This document shows, one piece after another, positions 22,101 to 34,311 of a stretch of 64,000 nt of DNA (the stretch's first letter is position 1; the number at the start of each line of letters is the position of its first letter). Under the pieces are notes generated by a model, which did not search any database, was not told where the DNA came from, and saw nothing but the letters and a program-made list of their open reading frames with translations. Source of the stretch: Protonemura montana (lineage: Eukaryota; Arthropoda; Insecta; Plecoptera; Nemouridae); the NCBI GenBank assembly GCA_947568835.1, contig OX387603.1, positions 25,134,651 to 25,198,650 on the forward strand, read 5' to 3'. The position numbers and the translations under genes were made by a program.

Positions 22101-25100
22101 ATTACTTCAACGGGGTCGTACACCTGATAGGACCCCGACCGCTAGCATTGCGTTGGAACCGATTTTCTAAGCCCGCTCCTCGGCAGTATTTTTGTACCCC
22201 GTGTCAGTTTCAGTTTGATTCTAGTCGCCTAAACGTCAGTTTCCTCAGCCTTTGAACCGACTCCCTCCAGCAGGTGGTTTTCTGCCTCTCTGTTGCCAGT
22301 CAGGGCAGGGACGTTGTGGATGGCCACCCTCTGACGCCACCCTCCGACGTTCCCGTCTTGGCACCTCTCCGAGCGTACGTGTTTGGCGATCAAACCAGTA
22401 TTTGCACATGTCATAAAGTCACGGTCCAATTGAACACAATGCCGCCAGCTGGGCGCCGATTGGCGGGTAATTCTAGCCGACGCTTGATTTGATCCGCGCT
22501 CCGAGCTGCGTCGCGACGCCCGCTAGTCACCGGGAGTTCGCCGACTTCGCGCAGAGTGCGTCGTATCCGTCCACGGTTTACACCTCACCGTCAAACAAAT
22601 CGACGCAGGGCGCGGCGTCGTCGGGGAAATGGGGCTCGAATGCCGCAGGACGGATTCGGGAGGCTTCGAGTGCGCCGTCGAGTTCAGTGAGTGGGAAACG
22701 CTCCCCCAGCTGTCGCCGTCGCGGAGTATCTAGTCGTCAACGCTTGCCGTACTGCTACATCGTACAGACCTGTGGTCTCCATGAGGGTCGTTGTTAGCAA
22801 CACCCTCAAAAACCCACCCAGTGAGAGTTCATGGCCTAGTGAGTTCCTTCCTGATCGTCGTCCACCGTACGGTCCACCCTGTCGCTTTCGGGGCGGATTC
22901 GGGTCCGGAAGGTCCGGGTCCGGAAGGCCGCTTTTCGCATGCCGTTTCGAAAGAGTTTGGGGTTTCAGATTAGATTATCCATTTGGTCGTGGAGACTTAT
23001 TGTTTGTCTGCTGTTCTTGTCTTGTTTACCAAGTCTTGTCTATACTTTTTTGGCCGAATTCTACTTTCTTGGCGTCGAGCAACCGCTACCATATCCTGCC
23101 GGCAATTAGGCGTGTTTTGCGATAGCTGAAGGGTGTCGCAATTGAGGGGTGTAATCTCAAGACTGGTAATTGCTGTTTCAGCCGAGCCGGAGCCGATGGG
23201 ATGCGTGGAGATCGTGGCCACTGTCTTCTCCGTCATCTTGCTCATCCTCACCTTCCCCATCTCGTGCTGTTTCTGCTTCAAGGTAACCACCGTGGCCCGT
23301 GGCAGTTCCATTCAATGGGGTACCCTCAGTCGGGGCCTGATATCTCTTGTGGCCTCCCGCATGCCCTGAACATAAAGACCCTGGAGTCGTTTGCCCCAAA
23401 CTCCTTATCGCTGGAGTTCGGTGTAGTCGGTCAAAGCTACTTAACTCCATCACATTTTTCCAAATTATGTTAAACCTAACCATGCAAACTATTTCAAAAT
23501 CGAGCAGTGCCCTCTCCATTGCGGGGAGCGTAGCAGCTCTCTTGGCAATAATAATCTGGAACTGATTGAAAGATATTCGACAAGTCGTTCTCGCGAAACA
23601 TTCCGTTTTTATCGGCGTCTAGATTAGATGGCGATTAGGAGATGAGCTTTGTCTACGTGCGTACGAGATCCGAGCATTTCTGTAATCTCTCTGATCCATA
23701 CAGGAGGAGGCCTCTACAGGTCGAGCAGAAACATGTAAACATTATCATTATAGACACCTGGATAATGCTTCTTGATGATAGACAAGTGGGCTCGAATAAA
23801 TACCCGGTCTGACAGGCCACATTCCAAACATGTCAGCAGGGCTCATTCTTTATGGAATTGGTGTATAAATCTGTCTAGTGTCTTACGATCGAAGCAAATG
23901 AGGAAGTTGCAGTCTGAGCCAAAGATAGTCTGAGCTTTGGTTGTCCATTGTTCGTCGTGGATTGCAATCGGTGAACAGCGCAAGTCTAATAATAGCGTCT
24001 GACCGCGGTTTTGACGGCAGCTGTCAAATTGATGGTGTCAACAATAGATCACGACAACAATGCGTTCCAACTTTATGATGGGCTTTATGATACGATCTAG
24101 GCGGAGTGCGAGGAAAAAGTGTTTCGATTTTGGTCGTTTTGGCTGCACGCCCAAGTACTTACTTTGAAGTAACACCATTATTAAGTAATCGCAACCGCAG
24201 CCGTGGTGTAATTTCGTGAGATGGGCACAGTGCAGCAGCAGAATAAATGTAACCACTTGCAGTCTGTCGCGAGAACACCAATTGGTATCAACGTGCTGCA
24301 AGCGATTCGAATGAGGGTGGTAATGAGCAATGCAATAAAGTGTGCAACTTTTGCGGTGTAATAATAGAAATGAGTTGACCACCTCCTCTGATAAAAATTC
24401 CGGTCTGCAACAAGTTGAGTCATTATGGAGCGCACTCGATCAGGGAGGAATTCCCATGGGCAAGGAGTAAATTATGATTGTACTTTGTTTGTTTGGTCGT
24501 TATCAGGAAGCAAAGAAGTGACTTAATTTACTGGTATAATGCATGCCCTTCAATTCTAGCCAAGGCTATCCCAGTGTTGTGTAACAATTACCTTCCTGTT
24601 GCACACATTCACACTCACACACAATCAGTTCCTTTCCGAACCGGTCAATATTCCATTGCAGCCAAAGTATGACAAGAGGGTTGCTTGATTCCAGAAGACT
24701 TCCTCTAGATCTAGAATTAGGTAAGATACCTAGTTTTATAACTTGCACAATTCCTAGTTGCAGAGGGAGTTTTGTCAATGCCATGGTGACTTCTAATCAC
24801 AAACAGTGAAATCTAGATTTGAGCTCAACTCAGAGTTGCAGATATTGAAAAAATTGGGCCTAAGAGTGTTCAAATTTTAAGGTACCATAGTCCAAAGCGA
24901 CATAGGCATCAATTTGGCATTAGTAATCACAGTCGAAGACTTTGTAAAATTTGGGATCAGGGTTGAATGAAATGAAACTTTGTCAATTTCAAATGCATTC
25001 TGGTTTCTCAATTGTGTTTACTCTACCATCTTCGGCCAGCCATCTACGCCTAATGCTCCACTTTACCCATTTTCTTCGTGCTCATCCACCTCTTCTCATC

Positions 25101-28100
25101 TTAGTCACAATTCCTCCTGAAAATTCTTTTCGTTTCACAATTTCTTGGTCTCCACTTTGTTCCACAAGACATTTATTTCTTCCAAATCACCCTTTTTAAT
25201 ACACTAAGCTTCTTTCTTGGTCTCCCCAGCGGCTTCGTTCCACAACTGTTGCCGCAAATTTCCACCCATGGTAATTATTTTCTCATCCATCCTCTTCATA
25301 TTACAATCAAACCTACAGTTTCATAATGCAATATCTCGCTACTCAATTTAAATCCAAGACTTCCAACGCCCTGCACCTTTCTTGTAGTTGTGTAGTGTAG
25401 TATGTAAATGTATAATTGTAAATGTAGTTGATGTACTTACGTTCATCCCCCCAACCTCTCTCCCGAACAGAACTAGTCATGTGTATGATTGTCACCCATT
25501 CAATACCTGACTCAACACAGTGTTGCTTAACTTTGGTGATCTCGAACCGGTGTTTCCAATATGCCAAACCATTTGGGTTCTAATTGTTTTACTTTCAATC
25601 TTCTCCATCTTCATTACAACCTTATACTTCTCAAAAATGAAGGTTTTAGAATGCTTTATCATAGTTTAAAAGTGCGATAATTCAATTGCATCAAATTTGA
25701 ATTTGTGTGGTTAATTAGAGTGGTTCTTTAATACTTATAAATTGCTAGAATGTGACTCTCATTAACCCCATGTGAGCCCACTCTGGTATATACATATTTA
25801 TTTCACCAAACCATTCCCGACTGTCTATGAGACTGATTTTTCAAGCTCCGATTTGATTAATTGATTTGATTGATGCCTGGCTGCTCCCAGGTGGTGCAAG
25901 AGTATGAGCGGGCCGTGATCTTTCGTCTGGGCCGTCTGAGAAAAGGCGGCGCCCGCGGTCCCGGAATCTTCTTCATCCTGCCGTGCATCGATACGTACAT
26001 CAACGTGGACCTGCGGACGGTCTCCTTCGATGTACCCCCGCAGGAGGTATGTCTGATAGGTGCAATTTCCCAAGTCCCGCAGGTGTATCAAACTTTGCAT
26101 AACTGCTTCAGAATTTCAATCCACAGAAAAGCACTTCATACAAAAATTTGATCATTAGGATTCAATATTATTGCAATTTTTCTTGCAGTAATGTAAAAAT
26201 GTCCTCCACAACCAAAAATGTAAACAGTCTGTAGGTGTACCTGCTATTTTCTAACAATTTTAACCTCAATACTTGTAGCCACAGGAGGTGACTCACAGAT
26301 GGTAACCATGTTTCCATCGGCAGGTTTCTTCTAGCCACCCATTCTTCTAACAAGCCAAAATTAATTTCAGAAAGCACTGCACGCATCGTTGATCCAGACT
26401 TTTTGCAGTGTTTCAAATCCTCCGCATTTCTAATATTTGCCGCCATCAAGTTTTTTAAGGTTTGGCTGCAATCAGAACCGTTGGTCCATATTGGCTGTCT
26501 GGTGGGTGTGAGATGATTGACGGATTGCAGGTTCTCTCCCGTGACTCTGTTACCGTGCACGTCGACGCCGTCGTGTTCTACCGCTGCAGCAGCCCGATCA
26601 TGGCTACCAACAACATCCAGAACTTCAGGTACACCAATCACTTGGTGGCCATTTTGTTTCGGCGACTCCCAGAGAGTGGCCAAGCATTTTTGCACATCTA
26701 AAATTGCCTTTTATTCCCTGTGTATTTTCAGTTGTTTCAGTTGCTCAGAAGTTTGCATTTATTCAGTTTTTCCTATAGTTAAGTTTATTTTTAGCACAGT
26801 ATCATAGCTAGTGTACATTTGGAAACCATTATTGAATGCATACATTTATTTCAACAGGTTCCTGCTGGCATTCTTTAATTTGTTTCTTATTTGTTTTTCA
26901 TTTATCTTGGACATATTACTTTACAGCACCTGGTTTTCATTATGATATCAACTCTTGCACATCAGCGTTGAGTGGATTTGAAACGTTTGGGAAATGCAGC
27001 TTTAGTCTGAGTTGGCTTTGATACTTGTTTTAGCTTACCTTGTTATAGTTGACTCGATTCTGCCTGGCAGTAGCCAAGTCAGGCTTTAAAAAAATTCACT
27101 GTTAATGAATCATCAGTCTTATCAGTCACTGTATGCATTTCATTGGGTCAAAAGTCCAAATTACCTGGTGGGTTTGCCTGTAACAAAGTCTAAATGAACC
27201 AGAAACTCGAGCAGTTATAGAAATCAAACTGCCGGCTGCATTTCTTCAAAAGTTTCTTCACTAACATCGCTGGCCGTGTTTCCGTGGTGCCTGCCAGCTC
27301 ACGGAACCAGCAGCTAGCCGATTGTTTCTGGCACTCTGCATGTTTGTCTGCACGCAAGAAGTCTGCATGCTTTTTGTGAGGTAGTAAAAGTCGCGCATGC
27401 TGTTGCTAAGGTGCTGACCAAGGACTCCGTGACAACCACTGTGGACGCCGTCGTTTACTACCGCGTTAACGAGCCGTTGAGCGCCATCGTCAAGGTCAAC
27501 AACTTCAGGTAGTCGCACAACCCTGCTACACTAAGCGTAGATATGGCAAGCATTGGAGAAGCATGGACTGCGTGAAACATTGTTTTCTTGGCAGTGCCAA
27601 ACTGTTACCTGACATTGTTTGGTTGAGTGTGCAGGTTTATAGGTAGAGACGCAACGTTCATGTTACAGTTTCTGCGTGAAAGATGGCCGCCAAATGACTA
27701 CCGTACCGACAAAAAGGTAGAGTACTGGAACACCCTGTTAAGTGGAGCCACTGTCGATATTTCGATATTTCGATATTTCTCGTAGGTTACTCGCTTTTGA
27801 ATATTGTTAGGTGTATATCAATCGTTTAGGTAAACATTGATGGAGATCTTTTGAGCACGAAAAGTCTCGAAAGCTAGTGACCTACAAGAAATATCAAAAT
27901 TAAATTGCACACAACAGTGGCTCCACTTGACGGGGTATTCTGGTGCTCTGCATTTTTGTCGGTAAAGTAGTTATTTGGCGGCCATCTTTCACGCAGAAAG
28001 TTTAACATTGACGTTCTGCCTCTACCTATAACTGGCACACTCAACGATTGTATGGTTGTAGCTAGCTATACAAATATGAATGTATATATCATCGATCATG

Positions 28101-30296
28101 ATCAATTATTCGTTCAAATCCAAATGTACTTATCCAGCAATCACCGGATTTTTATTTCTGATCGTTAATAGTTAATAAACAAACGTTAAAACATTGAAAT
28201 ATTTAAACTTGCTGAAGAGAGACAGTTTTGTACCTATTTCTCAGTGCAGTTTTCAAATGTTCAACATAATGCTGATACAAACAGTCCCTTAGAACTTAGA
28301 ATCTTTACTGCTGGATCTCTCTTTCCTAAAATGGTTTAAAGTTGGGAAGTTTTGGGAATTTTAAGGCAGTTTCTTTATTTAGATTATACATGTTATAGAG
28401 ATCCTTGTTAACTTTACCATTTGGGTACAAAATAGACTGCATTTTCAGTAACCTTTCTCGAGATGTGTATCAAAATTGTCTGCCACCTTCCCCAAAATCA
28501 ACACTGACTCTGTTTGTATGGTTTTTTTTACTCATGCCTACTTTATCTAACCTTAGTGCTAGTTTCTTTTTCAACACTGACAATAAGAACTTCTTATATC
28601 CCCACTTGACTCGCCCACAGCCATTCTACGCGCCTGCTAGCGGCTACCACCCTGCGCAACGTTCTTGGCACACGCAACCTCTCGGAGATCCTGTCTGAGC
28701 GCGAAGCAATCTCGCACACCATGCAGGCGTCGCTTGACGAGGCCACCGACCCGTGGGGTGTCAAGGTGGAGCGCGTTGAAATGTGAGCATTCCCCGGACC
28801 CTTTCGTGTCTGAGATGGTGAGGCTAGCCCAGATGGGAAAACCTAGGATGGGGCCTCCGGTTATAAACGGTACACTCGTACTAAGCCAAAGCTGAGAAGA
28901 TAGCTTAAATGTGCTGGCATTCTTAAATTTTCATTAACTAAACTAAGTGGAGTGATGTAATGTTTAGTAAAACATGAATTTGCATGAATATTTCAATGAA
29001 ACTCTACAATTATAGGATTCTATATGTACAGTTTGTTTCACATGTTGCACAAATATACATTACTATCTGTATAAATAAGTACAGTGCTAACTGGTGTCTA
29101 AATTGTAACCTTAAAAATCTTTATTTTAAAGAAACTTCTAGATTTGAAGCTCAGATCTAGGTAAAAAAATATCTTAAACAGCTAGTTATAATATTTATTT
29201 ATTCTCATACTTAGGCATGGACATGGTACATTTAAACGTCAATTTAAACACAAATGGCCTTGATCCCCCATCAAGCTCCTGGCCGATGATATTTCAAGAG
29301 GTCCTGTGTATCTGTAACATGTTGTGCCTTTTAGGAAGGACGTGCGCCTACCGCTGCAGCTGCAGCGAGCCATGGCGGCCGAAGCGGAGGCGGCCAGGGA
29401 GGCGCGAGCCAAGGTGATCGCGGCCGAGGGCGAGATGAAGGCTGCACGCTCGCTCAAGGAGGCTGCAGATGTGTTAGGAGAGAGCCCCTCGGCACTGCAG
29501 GTGAGAGCCAATCAGCCAGCAAGGCTTTGCATCTATCTCATCAATTTTGCATCGACAGGCAAACAGTGGCTTACCATGAAAATTTTACCATAACCATAGT
29601 TCTAGTGAGAATATAGATACCTTCCTATTTTTCTTTGCAACTTCTCTCCTATCTTGATCCTGATGGCACAATGGATGGCAGGTGGTGATACTACCACCAG
29701 TAGTAGTCAAGTTATCACTCTGAGTTGCGTCTTTGTAGTTGACCCTTGTTACTATCATGCTGGCAGGTTTCTCTTGAGACGGATGAGAACTTTTCCTATA
29801 TGACACACTGTATTTGCTTGTAATATTCTCTTAATTTGCACTCCATATTATATTGGTCTTAGGACAGGAAGAGACAATTGCTAGAACTACTTGTCTTTCT
29901 CCCATTTATTATTTTTCCATCCTTGCAACAGCCATTTACACTTCTATATATCTATACATTTACGGTCTTTCACCTTACCAGTAAACTAAAAATGATTTTA
30001 TAAAATCTTAGATACTTATAAAAATGTAAGAAAATTAAGAAAAAAATATGACAACCAATAACACGTTATTGTAGTTTTTTAGTTCAGCGGAGATGTATCA
30101 TTAAATTATGGTTGCTCTCTGGCAAAGCCGCTATCAATTTCAACCCGTTTGATCCTTCCAGTTGCGTTACCTGCAAACACTGAGTACGATATCGGCCGAG
30201 AAGAACTCGACCATCATCTTCCCGCTGCCGATGGACATCCTGACGCCGTTCCTAGCAAATCGACATCCCAAACCCCACGCCATCGGCCTCGACTGA
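19157..30296 (+). CDS. Stomatin/MEC-2-like membrane protein, complete, with alternative exons
   Basis: Seven coding exons (19176-19257, 23182-23282, 25891-26046, 26531-26628 or 27411-27508, 28621-28782, 29335-29500, 30162-30296) give about 299 residues in unbroken phase. The N-terminal region is variable. A hydrophobic hairpin ([18 protein letters not shown]) ends in CCFCFK. The SPFH/PHB domain runs from [16 protein letters not shown] through [40 protein letters not shown] and REAISHTMQ to [10 protein letters not shown]. It is followed by a coiled coil ([20 protein letters not shown]) and the C-terminal [20 protein letters not shown]. Family members sit on the inner leaflet, bind cholesterol, oligomerise and tune channels such as DEG/ENaC in touch neurons. 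It resembles MEC-2 more than mitochondrial SLP-2. Exon 4 exists in two versions. Confidence 0.93.
19176..19257 (+). CDS. Stomatin exon 1 (first candidate), 5' UTR from 19157
   Basis: 27 codons plus one T, donor GTCT|GTAAGT. It encodes [20 protein letters not shown] and VAAFSGV. An in-frame TGA lies upstream, so the ATG is the start. TGTTGCAG precedes 19157, suggesting an upstream non-coding exon. Confidence 0.7.
20449..20629 (+). CDS. Possible alternative first exon B of the stomatin gene
   Basis: Open from ATG ([20 protein letters not shown]...) for 60 codons plus one base, ending CTCAG|GTACGC. Its phase fits the exon 2 acceptor. No family evidence supports it. Confidence 0.25.
21680..21755 (+). 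CDS. Possible alternative first exon C of the stomatin gene
   Basis: [20 protein letters not shown] then PTVEL plus one G, donor TTGG|GTGAGT. The phase is compatible with exon 2. Confidence 0.35.
21843..21869. repeat. Long C homopolymer in stomatin intron 1
   Basis: An uninterrupted run of about 25 C after GCGCC. It lies about 90 bp downstream of candidate first exon C. Confidence 0.85.
22629..22686 (+). CDS. Possible alternative first exon D of the stomatin gene
   Basis: [19 protein letters not shown] plus one A, donor TTCA|GTGAGT. The phase is compatible with exon 2. The surrounding DNA is GC-rich. Confidence 0.3.
23182..23282 (+). CDS. Stomatin exon 2: membrane hairpin
   Basis: 101 nt, acceptor CTGTTTCAG|CCGAG, donor [32 protein letters not shown] and [13 protein letters not shown]. 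The Cys cluster after the hairpin is a likely palmitoylation area, as in stomatin. Confidence 0.9.
25437..25577 (-). mobile_element. 5S-headed SINE, head fragment
   Basis: It contains the head and the start of the body only (AAGCAACACTGTGTTGAGTC on the minus strand, ending at the CTCTCCCGAACAGAACTAG body start). It sits in stomatin intron 2, upstream of exon 3. Confidence 0.7.
25891..26046 (+). CDS. Stomatin exon 3: start of SPFH domain
   Basis: 52 codons, phase 0, acceptor CTCCCAG|GTGGTG, donor [28 protein letters not shown]...[14 protein letters not shown] is nearly identical to the MEC-2 consensus. Confidence 0.95.
26531..26628 (+). CDS. Stomatin exon 4a (alternative)
   Basis: 98 nt, acceptor GATTGCAG|GTTCTC, donor TTCAG|GTACAC. 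It encodes [18 protein letters not shown] and [14 protein letters not shown] plus AG. Same length and phase as exon 4b. Confidence 0.88.
27411..27508 (+). CDS. Stomatin exon 4b (alternative)
   Basis: 98 nt, acceptor TTGCTAAG|GTGCTG (weak pyrimidine tract), donor TTCAG|GTAGTC. It encodes [18 protein letters not shown] and [14 protein letters not shown] plus AG. It is closer to the family consensus than 4a. Confidence 0.88.
27622..28045. mobile_element. Foldback MITE-like element in stomatin intron after exon 4b
   Basis: The arms are 27622-27754 and 27914-28045, each about 133 nt, inverted and strongly similar (AGATGGCCGCCAAAT against ATTTGGCGGCCATCT; AAGTGGAGCCACTGT against ACAGTGGCTCCACTT). 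Pairing continues inside the arms with GATATTTCTCGTAGGTTACT against AGTGACCTACAAGAAATATC. Confidence 0.85.
28621..28782 (+). CDS. Stomatin exon 5
   Basis: 162 nt, acceptor CGCCCACAG|CCATTC, donor [31 protein letters not shown]...REAISHTMQ...[11 protein letters not shown], with all hallmark SPFH residues present. Confidence 0.95.
29335..29500 (+). CDS. Stomatin exon 6
   Basis: 166 nt, acceptor GCCTTTTAG|GAAGG, donor [32 protein letters not shown]...[18 protein letters not shown] forms the C-terminal coiled coil. Confidence 0.95.
30162..30296 (+). CDS. Stomatin exon 7 with stop
   Basis: 44 codons plus TGA, acceptor [36 protein letters not shown] then [10 protein letters not shown]. The final 14 residues ([14 protein letters not shown]) are lineage-specific. 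Confidence 0.93.
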   Translation: MRYLQTLSTISAEKNSTIIFPLPMDILTPFLANRHPKPHAIGLD

Positions 30297-33200
30297 GACC
30301 CTTCGATCAACAGCAGCGCAATGCGATGACCGAACAGCTAGTAGGGACGCTGTTGCAGAAACTTGCCGGCTAGGAAAAGCATCTGACAAGCAAATGGTTG
30401 GCCAATCCCAGTGCTATAAACTTATTTCCGGCCATTCAGCAGCTCGTTAAGATGCTGTGTTGTTGCCAATCTATTATTGATGGGTAAGTTAAGAAATAGG
30501 ATTGTTCTCAGGCTGATTCAGCTTGTGAAAAAGGGATCCCTACACATTTTTGGCTGCAAAGCTCGAATTGTATCAGGCCAATAAAGAAAACCACGTTGTT
30601 GCTGTGTCTTACCAGCACTACAATCTCGTATACCTTCGTGAAACGCTAATCTATCCTGTCGCTTGTCGCTAAACCGTGGCTCATGGCCTTTGCCAACATA
30701 TCATCCAATCATGCTGCTGTCGGGTGAATATCCAGCATTTTCAGCCAATCCCTGGCTAGTCAGGCTCAGACTTGTATTGTAGCCAAGCGTAAACTTGTTA
30801 CGTTGAAACTTTTTAGCCGGTACTTACCGCTTGTACTTTTAATCGAAAATTTTAAAGCTGCTGTCACACAAAACAGTGGCTTTTTCATAAAATTTTATCT
30901 GGACATCAGTGATTGTTGTACAATTGTTGTATGAGCCACATCGATTTCCCAGTGCACTTTATCACAATCAGCGTAGATTCTAATCTGTGAGATCTCGTAC
31001 CTTGCGGCACTTGAAGCTGCCAATCGGGGCTTAAACTTTTCATCTTTTTTCCTTGCAACGAGCATGCAGTGGGCTGTCCTCTGGTGACAGTATCTGACGT
31101 AGAACCTGAGTGTGACGAAATAATCTAGATTAAAGTTAAATCCTGTTGTCAAATCAAGTCGTGATGGGGATAAGATCCTGGGCAGAGTTTCTCATTTTGT
31201 CCCAGCGAATTTGTCCCAAATTCTTCTCTTTCGTGGTATGGTGCAAACGAGCTCACTAAGTTCACCAGGAACACCAAAGAACAGATAAACGAAGCTTTAT
31301 TTTGTTTAGACCTCTCATCACGACCGGCGGAGTTGACTTGATCATTTGTGATAAAAAAACAAATAGGCTTTATCAAATTTTTAGGGTAAAAAATTCGCAA
31401 TAATCACTAACAATCACGGGCCACAATTCCAGAACCTAGGCCCAACACTTTCGTAGCGTGTGCATGCATTTCTTGTAACTCCGTTTTGAGAAAGTAAACT
31501 TATCTTTGCATCTTCACTGATATTATATCTTGGCTTGTCCAGAATTGAGCCCCATATTTCTACGCGCGAGGAAGAGACTACAATTATCTAGCTAAGCATT
31601 TGCTTTTCTAAAATTTGGTCTGCTCGTTTCAAGCAAAGGCTACATTGGAATTACTGAATGTTTTGCGGATCATATGGCCTGGTCGACCCTGGCCGATGTA
31701 ACGATAGATAATTGCTGCCAAACTTCCAAATGTTTGTAGACAACAAAATAAAGCACATCACACCTCGGATAGTGTTTTCAGAACTAGGTTTTGTCTACTC
31801 GGTGTAGAATTGTCAGTATTAAAATGCAAAGACTGTGATCAAGATGATGATCAACATTTGGCAATTTTTCACAATCAAGTCCCAGGTCTTTCTGAACTGG
31901 TGTTTCTTTCTCAAACATCACGCGGGCATTTACATCACAAATTTAAATGTCGTTGAGCGCTTATTTTTCAATGCTTATCTTTCAATACTATAGTGCTTGT
32001 GCATTTATGTAGAATTACTAATATGTATGTGTATTTGTAAGCTCACGTGCAATATTAAAAGTGTGTTCGATATGACATTGCTGCTTGTGAATCTCGACAT
32101 CCCAAGAGTGATTCCGTGTCGTGGCTGTTCTTTCCTCTAGTCCAAGAGTTATAGTTTATTAAATAAATACTATTGTAATTCTATTAGCCTCAGGTAATTA
32201 TTTTAATACCGAAGCTATTAATAAACAAATAAATAATAATAATAATAATAAGAGTGTTGGCAAGACTGTTCTCCTCGAATGTCAGTGTCAATGTTGCTGA
32301 CCAATGAAGCATGTGGCTTTCGGAAGCTTAGCAAGGGATTTGGGAGTTTTTAGTTTCTGGCATGTGATTTATATTTGATTGTTTAATTTATTCAGTAGTA
32401 GTATACATGGTTCATGTTTACATTGTCATGGTTAAATAAATAACTTCGATGAGAGTACAATACAATTAGGCAATACAATAGTTTTTGTCAATACTAGTGC
32501 TAAGGTTACATCAAGTAGACATGAGTCTAAAAACAATCATAACTTCGTTGTCATATATGTATATGTCTTATATAATCGTCGATAGCAAAGATACTATTAT
32601 AACCTTTGGTTGTTATTTGGAGCTTTGTTATAAAATCTAAGAACTTTTGTATTCAGCCTTGCATAAAGACTCTGACATGCCTGTAGATAGGCTTAACCAC
32701 TTTATCATGGTCGTCACTACTATTGTCCGAGTCGCCACTTAACTATTACATCACAACGTTTTACCAGTTTAAAATTTTCCCACCTGATTGACCATTGAAG
32801 ATTCCCAGCGAGCTACACTTGTGTGCCGCAAGGTGGCCAACACGACCTGCTGGGCCGCTGTTGGCTAGAAGTTGCGCCAAAAGTTGACGCCAGATATTTC
32901 AGGCCCAAAGAGCTGCACAACGGTTGGACCGAAGGGGATTGAATTCACAAGAACATCCAAAGATCTTCATATTGTCCGTTGCCTTCAATCTAAATACATT
33001 CGAGTCTTATTGTAGAACTTTTATTTGCTTTATTATATTATCCATGATTTAGAAGTTCGAAACACGACAAGCTGAAATTTAACGCATCAAGTATTTGAAG
33101 CACGCTTTGAGAACTATATTATTAGGCTAATGATTTTTTATAATTGTAAGTCATTATTTTGCATCATCATCTAAACAGTCAATACAACTAATTTCTCTGG

Positions 33201-33876
33201 GACTATTATCACCGAGTACTAGCGATTCTAGTCACAAATTCCAACGTGTACTCGATGTCACGTGCCCGTCGTCGAGTTGGCCTCCTGCCATCGCCGCCCG
33301 TCCAGTATACGTGCTCCGAAGGCACGTTCAGCAAAGGGCTGAGGAGGACTCTTCGGTTGATGGTCGACGCATTCAAACTTCAAAGCCTGACCCCGTCCAT
33401 ACGATAGCAGATCCACAAGTAGATAATTCCCCCCTCCTTCATACGATCGCAGCGCCGGCTCACAGCGCGCGTGCGCACGATCTCTGCCGGTCTCTGCCGG
33501 TCTCAGGTCTCAACCAAGCGGTGGAGGCGCACTATCAAGTGTCAGTTTCAAGCGGGCAGTGAATGGGTGAACGTGCGCTGTTCCCATCCTGCGCGTCCAG
33601 TTCTACGCGAGACACGTGAACGTCATGCTACTATTAGCGGTGCAGTGAGTGAACGGTGATCTATTCGGCAGTGTCTTGAAATAGTACTCGTCTCAGTGCA
33701 ACGCGATCCGCCGTGTCGTTTATGGGGGTGAAACGAGTGCTGTAGTGATGATCCCAGAGCAGTGACCAGTAAGTGTCCTCCAGATCGTGTGCTGCGAACG
33801 TCGCGTGTGTTTGTGCCGAGAGTGTGAAACGCCCTCATGCAGTTGGCGCGTTGAGCGTTGGATTAAGTGCCCCACG
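30297..33876. other. Intergenic region after stomatin gene
   Basis: 3' UTR material, then AT-rich DNA with a short AAT microsatellite near 32235. The copy of TAGACATGAGTCTAAAAAC at about 32515 has an inverted relative near 9985. From 33240 the sequence becomes GC-rich, probably the 5' UTR and promoter of the next gene. Confidence 0.5.
30580..30585 (+). terminator. Candidate polyadenylation signal of stomatin gene
   Basis: The first AATAAA downstream of the stop codon, 284 nt beyond it. Later AATAAA motifs (for example near 31747) could extend the 3' UTR. Confidence 0.45.
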
Positions 33877-33970
33877 ATGGCGCCCTTTGAATACTCGACG
33901 TTGCGGCGGCGAGTCACGGCCTCTAGGATTGTCTACCCCTCGCGCATCGAGGGCTGGCTCAATGTCTGTG
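33877..33970 (+). CDS. First coding exon of an unrecognised gene
   Basis: ATG then 31 codons plus one G, donor GTCTGTG|GTAAGT, which is a consensus site. It encodes MAPFEYSTLRRRVTASRIVY and PSRIEGWLNVC. The Arg-rich segment followed by EGWL recalls the opening strand of some PH domains, but this is not diagnostic. GC-rich upstream DNA fits a promoter. Its next exon must start in phase 1; 54896-54981 is one candidate, 21 kb away. Confidence 0.5.
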
Positions 33971-34311
33971 GTAAGTACACTCACTGTCCTAGGTACCGTC
34001 GAAATAATTTAGAAGCACGGCTGACAGGTGTAGGGGAAACAGTTGCTTGCTAATTCTAGTGGGTCTTTTTGTCTTGAGTTCCCGAAGAGTTCACGATTAT
34101 CGTGGGCGATAAAGGGTCTGGACTCGAATCGTACCCACTTCAGCATGGAGTAGTTACTGCTGTTATTGTCCGCCAAGCTTGGTGACTATGGGTGCGCTGG
34201 TATTTGGTTTGGGTGGGTAAACACACATGATAGTACTTGAAGGTCATTGAGAGTTAGCTCGAAGCATATGGGTTATAGTATCTTCATGGTATAGGTGAGT
34301 TCTGAACTTTG

